Shown: positions 6,701-12,780 of the stretch, one piece after another | How positions within the stretch are numbered: position 1 is the first letter of the stretch | Layout: every line of letters starts with the position of its first letter | Source: Gammaproteobacteria bacterium | GTDB taxonomy: Bacteria > Pseudomonadota > Gammaproteobacteria > DSM-16500 | Reading direction: 5' to 3' | DNA: 12,780 bases | NCBI GenBank assembly: GCA_013287235.1 | Contig: JABDEF010000035.1 | Coordinates: forward strand, 1-12,780 | Notes under the pieces: generated by a model | What the model was told of the DNA's origin: nothing | What the model saw: only the letters and a program-made list of their open reading frames with translations | The model's database searches: none | Position numbers and translations under genes: made by a program

Positions 6701-8044
6701 ATGAAAATCATTGCTTTCTATGCCCTATGTTTAGTCTGCGTATATTCCTGTAATCATACTTTTTCGGACAAAACTTTTGCTGATGCTAAGTGGATTACAA
6801 ATAACTTTCCTATCGAAGGTGACAGCGCAAATAACTTTTCTGATACTTCCCATTTAAGTATTAGGATATCTTCCAAAAAAGTAATGCTTGGTTTTTTAAA
6901 GCCAACCAATATAGATACAAACGGAGCTTTTGGAAAACTAATTTCAATATTCAATAGATTTAACGCGACTCCACATAATCCTAAAACGGATGAAAAATTC
7001 CTCTTTTTTAATGGGGATAATGCCGGCCTTATCTCTAAATCGATTTTTGACCAAAAGGAACTTTTTGACCCTAAAAACTATACGGCCCAAAGAAATGATT
7101 TACAATACCAATTTGAAGCCATTGCAAATGAAATTGCATCAAATTATGACAAAAGAAAATTTCATGTTGTTTTAAGTGACGGTGAGACAACAATACGAAA
7201 ATATAAAAATGATAATACTGCAGAGCTCAGCAAAATAGAAATTGCTGTAAAAAAAATCTTAACTAGTCAACATAATGTGTGTATTGGAGTCATCAGTTTA
7301 CTTGCCAATTTTGACGGAGACTACAATTATGAAGTGGATTTGGCCGCGCCTGTAAAATGCAGACGTTTTCTTTACGCATTTTGTTTCTTTGATAAATCCT
7401 TTATCCCCGAATTTCAACGTTTTGCTGAAAGCGCAACCTCGTCCGAAGGTGGAAATGCATTCATTTTTAATCCCTCGCTTCCTCGCTCATTGTTAGATTC
7501 AAAATATATAATTTACCCTTTTAGAATTGGCGCTAAAAACAAATCATCATCAAAGATTCTTGCTTCTTTTTATTTCCGTAAAATCATTCCAGACAGTATA
7601 GTAGTGAAAAATCATATCACCAATTATAAGAACATCAATTTGCCTATACTTCATTTTAAGCTGTTATACTACATGCCAGATGCAAAGATTAAATATATGC
7701 TTAGAAAGGAACCAGAAGTTGTCGAAGAAGGTAATTGCTTAATTGACAATGACAGCAGTAATTTTACATCTGCAATCTCCTCAATACACAGCCTTCAGGC
7801 GGGTGTACTGAGGATCGAGACTATACCTGATTATCACTATTCAGCAAATAACTTTCCGCCGGGTCTTAAAATAGCGCAACAAGACATAGCAGACAATACG
7901 ATCAAAGAAATTCAAAATATTCATAGTCCTTCTGATATCCTAAAAACTGAGGGACTGAAAGATTTATATCAAGCCATTTTCAATGCTTTGACTGATATTC
8001 AACAAAATGATTTCTCAAACAATTTTATTTCATTATTAAAATAA
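6701..8044 (+). CDS. Predicted lipoprotein with a degenerate VWA-like domain
   Basis: A 447-aa protein with a short lipoprotein signal (residues 1-17, ending VYSC, Cys at 17). The lack of an acidic run after the Cys suggests a periplasm-facing rather than surface location. Residues about 50-255 look like a von Willebrand factor A fold. A first strand with a GF motif (KKVMLGFLKP, 59-68) stands where DxSGSMxGF normally sits, followed by a helix, then FHVVLSDGETT (154-164), the characteristic fourth-strand LSDGE motif, then another strand NVCIGVISL (192-200) and RRFLYAFCFF (221-230). The first MIDAS motif DxSxS is not intact, so metal-dependent ligand binding may be lost or altered. The C-terminal half (about 260-447) is unrecognised. 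It is the first gene of a tight operon, with only 7 nt before the membrane protein gene. The VWA domain probably serves protein-protein contact in the envelope. The VWA call is by pattern, not by profile search. Confidence 0.75.
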   Translation: MKIIAFYALCLVCVYSCNHTFSDKTFADAKWITNNFPIEGDSANNFSDTSHLSIRISSKKVMLGFLKPTNIDTNGAFGKLISIFNRFNATPHNPKTDEKFLFFNGDNAGLISKSIFDQKELFDPKNYTAQRNDLQYQFEAIANEIASNYDKRKFHVVLSDGETTIRKYKNDNTAELSKIEIAVKKILTSQHNVCIGVISLLANFDGDYNYEVDLAAPVKCRRFLYAFCFFDKSFIPEFQRFAESATSSEGGNAFIFNPSLPRSLLDSKYIIYPFRIGAKNKSSSKILASFYFRKIIPDSIVVKNHITNYKNINLPILHFKLLYYMPDAKIKYMLRKEPEVVEEGNCLIDNDSSNFTSAISSIHSLQAGVLRIETIPDYHYSANNFPPGLKIAQQDIADNTIKEIQNIHSPSDILKTEGLKDLYQAIFNALTDIQQNDFSNNFISLLK

Positions 8045-8051
8045 TGAATTT

Positions 8052-8471
8052 ATGGAATTCTTTTATTTTTTTGTACCGTATTCGGAAAATGAAGATAGCT
8101 GGATAGAATTCTTAAGCCCTCTTATTTTCTTTTGCATTGGGGCAGGGTTCTTATCCGCTTTAGTATTTGTCTTTACTCGGACTAGAGAACCTAATTTGAA
8201 GAAGCAAAATCGGTACTGGTTTTTGGTATCCACTATTTTTATTGTTCTGGCAATCATTGGAATATGGTTTTTTAAAAATAGCGTAGAAGATGCTGCTGCT
8301 ACTCCTATAACTTTTGAACTTCTGGGAGTCATTACTGCAATCGTCGGCAGTTGCATTTATACATTAATTTTTTACTACATATTCACTTGGCTGATTAGAT
8401 TAATACCCAAAAGCAATGTCAAAAGATTTTTCCCTTCATTTGTAATTCCTCACGCTTCAAAACTTAAGTAA
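8052..8471 (+). CDS. Small three-TM membrane protein
   Basis: A 139-aa protein with three hydrophobic segments at about 19-41, 55-74 and 88-116. The loop 43-54 (TRTREPNLKKQNR) and the tail 117-139 (KSNVKRFF and following) are basic, while the N-terminus (SENEDSW) and the loop at 75-87 are acidic. By the positive-inside rule the N-terminus faces the periplasm and the C-terminus the cytoplasm. I recognise no family. It lies 7 nt after the VWA-like lipoprotein gene and 2 nt before the tubulin-like gene, so it is almost certainly co-translated with both. Its position and topology fit an inner-membrane link between the periplasmic lipoproteins and the cytoplasmic tubulin-like and actin-like proteins (inference). 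The upstream ATG at 8044, overlapping the previous stop codon, is in another frame and is not the start. Confidence 0.85.
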   Translation: MEFFYFFVPYSENEDSWIEFLSPLIFFCIGAGFLSALVFVFTRTREPNLKKQNRYWFLVSTIFIVLAIIGIWFFKNSVEDAAATPITFELLGVITAIVGSCIYTLIFYYIFTWLIRLIPKSNVKRFFPSFVIPHASKLK

Positions 8472-8473
8472 AA

Positions 8474-9940
8474 ATGAAAAAAAAACCTCTTGTATTATTC
8501 CTAATTGGAGGTAGCGGAGCTAGGTTCCTTCGATCTTTCCTATACTATTTAGCTTCAGGTCTACAATTAAAAAACATAGACGTTATAAAAATTGTCATTA
8601 TCGATACCGACGAAGCGAATGGAAACTATGAATTATCTCTATCATTGTTGAAGTTGTACCGTAAAATCAGAGCCAAAATTCAACTAGAAAATGATTCCTT
8701 TTTTATAAAGGATAAGTGCATGCTATTTTATCATGACATAAATTTCATAGACGAAAATGTCGAGTTCATTACACCACTTGATACACAAAACCAAGACCTG
8801 AGCAGTTTAATCGATTACGTGCACCTGCAGTCCGAGCAACAAGATTTCGTCAAATTATTATTGACACAAAATGAATTGAGTGAAAACCTCTCAGTGGGAT
8901 TTAGGGGGCGACCAAATATGGGGACAATAGGCTTGCAAGCAATTGATAAAGCAATAAACAACTCACAAAAACTGAAAAATCTACTGGGTGATAGTCCAAG
9001 ACTAACAGAGGAAGGCCTTGAAGATTCTGTATTTTTTACCGTATCCTCGATGTTCGGAGGCATGGGAGCCAGCGGAATGCCACTCTTAGTAAATAAATTT
9101 AGCAATATTGCATATAACAATATTCCCATTGCATCGTTAAGTTACATGTATTATTTCAAAATTAACCAAGGGAGAGACACCAACGACAGTAAATATTTCC
9201 CACAAAGAACAAATCTTGCTTATGAATACTATAGAACGAACTTTAGCGATAAGATAAACACTCTATACAATATTGGAAAATCATTTGAAGGTGAAAATGG
9301 TGTAGCCTTTAGTCCTGGAAAAATAGAGCAGAAAAATAATGCGCACTATATTGAGTTTTTTAGCGTTACGTCACTCATTCACTTTTGTAATAATTTAAAT
9401 GTGCCATCTTTTCCCAGGAGCATGACATCGTACGCTTTACATATAACCGATAACCTTTATGCCAATGCCGCAGGGAAGGAATATAGTAATATTTTTGAAA
9501 ACTATATAATCTTAATATTAATTGCAAAATATTTTACAGAAAGGTTTGAAAAGAATTATTCAAAGGATGAAATGATGAACATTAGCTGGGTCAAATTTGC
9601 CGATTTTGATAACTTCAATACCGAAGAAAAGGAAATTCTTAAGGATTTCTTTACGGGATTACTAAAGTTCGATAAAGAGGAGTTGTACAACTATTCTGGC
9701 TTGAGAATGATTAATTCAAAAGATTTCCCGAGCAATATTTCTACAATGGTACCTCACAAAAAATATAGAAAATATAATAGAGGACTTTTCTATAAACGCC
9801 TAACATTTGGAACCTTTGCTGAAATTGATATGAAAGGGATTGTTGACAACCATTCGATTCAATCACGGGGGAACATAACAAGGCTTCTTGTTCTTTTAAA
9901 TAAATCCTTTACTAAAATTTTTGATAACATATTTTACTAA
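8474..9940 (+). CDS. Tubulin/FtsZ-superfamily GTPase-like protein
   Basis: A 488-aa cytoplasmic protein with no signal or TM segment. The tubulin-type nucleotide-binding features appear in order. LFLIGGSGARFLRSF (8-22) corresponds to the first glycine loop (T1). VIIDTDEANG (41-50) corresponds to the FtsZ NTDAQ strand and loop. SSMFGGMGASGMP (191-203) corresponds to the tubulin signature GGGTGSG(T4). TNLAYEYY (246-253) fits the guanine-contacting start of helix H7. It is far from cell-division FtsZ and longer; from memory it best fits the Tubulin-like family known as Tubulin_2. Signature T became M197, and I cannot find a clear T7 loop with the catalytic acidic residue, so GTP hydrolysis or polymer formation is uncertain. 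The C-terminal third is unrecognised. It lies between a 3-TM protein (2 nt) and an actin-like gene (11 nt). From memory, such proteins were proposed to belong to VWA-linked membrane-remodelling systems, which fits the operon. Role in this cell is inference. Confidence 0.85.
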   Translation: MKKKPLVLFLIGGSGARFLRSFLYYLASGLQLKNIDVIKIVIIDTDEANGNYELSLSLLKLYRKIRAKIQLENDSFFIKDKCMLFYHDINFIDENVEFITPLDTQNQDLSSLIDYVHLQSEQQDFVKLLLTQNELSENLSVGFRGRPNMGTIGLQAIDKAINNSQKLKNLLGDSPRLTEEGLEDSVFFTVSSMFGGMGASGMPLLVNKFSNIAYNNIPIASLSYMYYFKINQGRDTNDSKYFPQRTNLAYEYYRTNFSDKINTLYNIGKSFEGENGVAFSPGKIEQKNNAHYIEFFSVTSLIHFCNNLNVPSFPRSMTSYALHITDNLYANAAGKEYSNIFENYIILILIAKYFTERFEKNYSKDEMMNISWVKFADFDNFNTEEKEILKDFFTGLLKFDKEELYNYSGLRMINSKDFPSNISTMVPHKKYRKYNRGLFYKRLTFGTFAEIDMKGIVDNHSIQSRGNITRLLVLLNKSFTKIFDNIFY

Positions 9941-9951
9941 AGTAACCTCAC

Positions 9952-12780
9952 ATGCCAAATAAAAGCTTACTACCGAATGAATATGCCAGCAATATACGAA
10001 GTGATGAAGTTGGGTGGCACAGTTATCCAATGAACAATGTCTCGATTGAATTAAACGCCAACGACAGGATTGACGAGGTAAGTGCTCTCCCCACCCCTTG
10101 GGCCAGGATGGAATTTGTAAATATGGCCTTCAAAAAATGGAGTGGACGGATTACTAATGAAGCCAATTTAACGGATGAGGAAAAACAAATTATTAACTAC
10201 ACCTTTGATTTGTTAGAGTTGATTTTTTTTCAAAACCATTACTCAAAACAATTACTTATTAAAGCAGTGCCTGAATTTAATGGTGCTAATTATTTTTCCA
10301 AAGCTGCAGATAGTTTTTTCATACATCCTAAACCGTCTATAATAAAGCTTATTAATGATGATGGGAGTACTGCTCTATTAGGGTCGACTTCGCCGTACAC
10401 ATTGGTGTATCCAGCGTACCATCATATTACTGAAAGTTTCCCGATGGGGGAAACCCGAAAATTATTTGACAAGACGGCAAGGAATATACATTTTATCGGA
10501 AAAAGACCTGAGTTATTCATACGTTATCTAAGATTTGTAAGTGATAACCTAGAGCCAGGTAATCAATATGTTGCAATTTTTAAAACCGCGATCTTTAATG
10601 CTACGGGTAATAATACCCCGTTGTCAGCAGATGAAATAGAACCATACAAGTTAGATGGAGTCGACATAAATAATCCCAATCTTTTTAGAACGGAATTTAA
10701 CCAAAGAACATCTTTTCATTTTTCAAAATACAAGACGGAAAGAGAGTTATTTACTTCTGATTTTTTTTACGCGGATAACAGTTTGATTATCGGAACTTTT
10801 GATAGAAATGGCAGGGATTTAATTGGGAAATATCCCTTATCTATTAAAACTGAAGCGTATCACGTCCAACATCTCGATAGAAACATATTACCGAATACGA
10901 TTATAAAAAAGAAATGGCTTCACGAGACTGACTTCTTTACCCCGAAACTTTTTAAAATGCCCTATGATTTGAATGGGGATTCGTTTTACCTTGGTGTCCT
11001 TGACAAGACTTTAAATCAAACATATTCTCCTCCTGTTTCAAATTTATATTTTCAAAATGTGCGGCATTGGGACGATAATAAAGTACCTAGATTTGAAACA
11101 AATTTGACTATCGTTAATGAGTATGGAAAATATAAAGCGTCAATGGATATTTGCGTTGGTACTGGCTTAGCAACTATAAAAGTATCTAAACTTTATGATC
11201 ACGTGGACATTAATACGGACATGGAAGAATCCGCCTGGGCAATCAAGCTTTTTCCTAATTTTTATGTTTCAAATTATACTAATTCCATCGGTGGTACTTC
11301 TGTGAACAACATTATTGGTGAATTACCCTATTTTATCAGTGTTATGGATGAAACGGGGGGGCGGACGTTACCAATACAGAGTGCGTTACAATTTTTTACA
11401 GATGAAAACGTACCCATTGAATTTGAAAATACAGATTCAGCGATAAGAGAGAAAAAATCTTATTCCAATTTTCTAAACTCAGTAATAAATTACAAACTGG
11501 TTAGTGTACCTAGGCGAATTCTAGTTAGGCTGCAGATAGGTGCTAACATGCATTCTCAACACGTAAATTTCATTCCAAAATTCAATGTTAAATCGTATAA
11601 TCATCAATTATCAGCAGGAATAAGAATTGGTTTTGACCTTGGCACAACCAACAGTGTTCTAGCCTACCATATAACCGGGTCAAAGACTGAAACGAAAATT
11701 GCGAATTTTAATAAACTAGGACAGATTACCTCGTATATTTCCCCTGCTCTTAAAATAAAAGAATTGAATGAAACTTATAGCAGTTTCTATTCAAAATATT
11801 TTTTTGAAGCCGATAAATACAGCGAAATATTTAGGAGTGTTATATCGTATTCTAAAGGCTTAGATAACTTCACTGATTGGATCAACTTTAATGTTTTTTT
11901 GGGTAGTGGAGTATTTGACTCTGTCGCTTCACTTAATGAAATTCGTTCGGAGTTCAAATGGGATATTAACAATCGGGATTATGCAGAACAGGCAAGGTTA
12001 TGGATAAGTCACTTCATTTCCACTAATTTTTTGCTTTTAAAATATTTGCTTTTGCAAAGTGGCGATAATTTAAATTTCAATGATATAAGATTAGTCTGGT
12101 TTTATCCATTGGCCTTTAGTGAGACCCAACTTATTGCAATTCGGGAGATATGGCAAACAGAAAGTAGACGCATTTTTCCACACATCCCTAAGCAAATACT
12201 GGAAATAGATGAGTCAGTCGCTCCGTTTGTAAATTCTGAGTTCTATAATGAAGCTAATCCTAATAAAATAGTGAACATAGATATCGGCGGGGGCACCACT
12301 GATATATGTCTTTTAAAAGGAAATGAAGCTCTTATAAAATTATCTCTCCCTCTTGCTGGCAGAAATTTGTTGGGAGATTTATATAATAAACGAAATGCGC
12401 CACTTTTCCATAACAAAAAAGTATGGATTAAAGAAAAACCCGAAATACTGCCGAAGGACAAGCAAGAGCATTCGCATGAGCATTTTATCAATCTGGGAGA
12501 AAAGGAAAAAAAGGAGATTATAACTGCAAGTTCATCTATTATATGGTTTTTTGGATTCTGTATATTGAACTATATTAAACTCGTATTGGATACAAAGTTT
12601 CCCAATAATACAGCGAAAGATTTTTATCCTGATACTATTCGTTTTTCAGGTAATGGGTCAAAAATATTTGAAACATTATTGTCTAATGAAAGGGGTATTG
12701 ACTACAACGAATCTTTAAAAAATAAACAACATTCTTTTAATAAATTTGTAGCCTTAATATTTAACAAACCAATTTCTATC
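9952..12780 (+). CDS. Large protein with C-terminal actin/Hsp70-type ATPase domain, 3' end outside the window
   Basis: The frame is open from ATG 9952 to the window end, 943 codons without a stop, so the protein is longer still. From about residue 556 it shows the actin/Hsp70 fold markers in the right order. The phosphate-1 loop is IGFDLGTTNSVLAY (559-572), the phosphate-2 loop is NIDIGGGTTDICLL (775-788), and an adenosine-type motif IRFSGNGSK lies at 896-904. These bind ATP and Mg2+, and the key Asp and Gly residues are intact, so it should bind and probably hydrolyse ATP. About 210 residues separate the two phosphate motifs, longer than in DnaK, implying insertions. Residues 1 to about 550 match nothing I know; they look beta-rich with no signal or TM segment. 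It is the fourth gene of the operon, 11 nt after the tubulin-like gene. The Salmonella SrfB family, also large with an Hsp70-like part, was considered but cannot be confirmed. The start is supported by spacing; no Shine-Dalgarno site is expected. Confidence 0.88.
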   Translation, partial: MPNKSLLPNEYASNIRSDEVGWHSYPMNNVSIELNANDRIDEVSALPTPWARMEFVNMAFKKWSGRITNEANLTDEEKQIINYTFDLLELIFFQNHYSKQLLIKAVPEFNGANYFSKAADSFFIHPKPSIIKLINDDGSTALLGSTSPYTLVYPAYHHITESFPMGETRKLFDKTARNIHFIGKRPELFIRYLRFVSDNLEPGNQYVAIFKTAIFNATGNNTPLSADEIEPYKLDGVDINNPNLFRTEFNQRTSFHFSKYKTERELFTSDFFYADNSLIIGTFDRNGRDLIGKYPLSIKTEAYHVQHLDRNILPNTIIKKKWLHETDFFTPKLFKMPYDLNGDSFYLGVLDKTLNQTYSPPVSNLYFQNVRHWDDNKVPRFETNLTIVNEYGKYKASMDICVGTGLATIKVSKLYDHVDINTDMEESAWAIKLFPNFYVSNYTNSIGGTSVNNIIGELPYFISVMDETGGRTLPIQSALQFFTDENVPIEFENTDSAIREKKSYSNFLNSVINYKLVSVPRRILVRLQIGANMHSQHVNFIPKFNVKSYNHQLSAGIRIGFDLGTTNSVLAYHITGSKTETKIANFNKLGQITSYISPALKIKELNETYSSFYSKYFFEADKYSEIFRSVISYSKGLDNFTDWINFNVFLGSGVFDSVASLNEIRSEFKWDINNRDYAEQARLWISHFISTNFLLLKYLLLQSGDNLNFNDIRLVWFYPLAFSETQLIAIREIWQTESRRIFPHIPKQILEIDESVAPFVNSEFYNEANPNKIVNIDIGGGTTDICLLKGNEALIKLSLPLAGRNLLGDLYNKRNAPLFHNKKVWIKEKPEILPKDKQEHSHEHFINLGEKEKKEIITASSSIIWFFGFCILNYIKLVLDTKFPNNTAKDFYPDTIRFSGNGSKIFETLLSNERGIDYNESLKNKQHSFNKFVALIFNKPISI

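Noticed and set aside
8815..9129. Minus-strand open frame of 104 codons
   Set aside because: It lies antisense over the tubulin signature motif region, and the plus-strand protein is clearly the real one.
8474..9940. Identification as cell-division FtsZ
   Set aside because: Length, neighbourhood and loop sequences differ from FtsZ; only the superfamily-level features match.
11787..11972. Minus-strand open frame of 61 codons
   Set aside because: It is antisense inside the actin-like ATPase frame, which is open for 943 codons and carries clear motifs.
12243..12491. Minus-strand open frame of 82 codons
   Set aside because: It is antisense to the phosphate-2 region of the actin-like protein and has no independent support.
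9952..12780. Identification as DnaK or MreB
   Set aside because: The long N-terminal extension, the wide spacing between the phosphate motifs and the context do not fit either.
1..12780. Search for CRISPR arrays, tRNA or rRNA genes, insertion sequences and integrase attachment sites
   Set aside because: I saw no regularly spaced repeats, no cloverleaf-like sequence, no transposase or integrase frame, and no paired direct repeats at plausible ends.

Overview
The window looks like chromosomal DNA of a Bacteroidota bacterium, possibly from the Chitinophagaceae/Sphingobacteriales side. It is AT-rich, its start codons lack Shine-Dalgarno sequences, it is dense in predicted lipoproteins, and one candidate promoter follows the Bacteroidota TTTG / TAnnTTTG layout. 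The genus cannot be fixed from this sequence.

Left edge (1-540): on the minus strand, the N-terminal part of a UmuD-like S24 peptidase runs off the window. It carries an in-frame TGA inside an otherwise excellent match. It overlaps an unrecognised acidic 105-aa gene by 16 nt. A perfect short palindrome sits just upstream of that small gene. Next comes a complete secreted S1/P1-type zinc nuclease (540-1346, minus), then a 334-bp non-coding gap.

Main body (1681-12780): two divergent gene groups face away from a 588-bp intergenic region. Leftward, a TPR lipoprotein is followed by two paralogous lipoproteins of 476 and 416 aa; the first two genes overlap by 14 nt. The paralogues resemble, from memory, the uncharacterised DUF1598 family. 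Rightward is a tight four-gene operon. It encodes a lipoprotein with a degenerate von Willebrand factor A-like fold, a three-TM membrane protein, a tubulin/FtsZ-superfamily protein with a GGMGASG nucleotide-binding loop, and a very large protein. That last protein has an actin/Hsp70-type ATPase domain after about 550 residues of unknown sequence, and it is cut by the window end.

My reading is that 1681-12780 encodes one multi-component envelope-spanning machine. Tubulin-like and actin-like nucleotide-dependent proteins would act in the cytoplasm, linked by the small membrane protein to periplasm-facing lipoproteins (VWA-like, TPR and the DUF1598-like pair). From memory, tubulin-like proteins linked to VWA proteins have been proposed in comparative genomics to form membrane-remodelling systems. 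The combination here, with an actin-like ATPase fusion and a DUF1598-like pair, is the part most worth following up. Function is inference; the domain calls rest on visible motifs.
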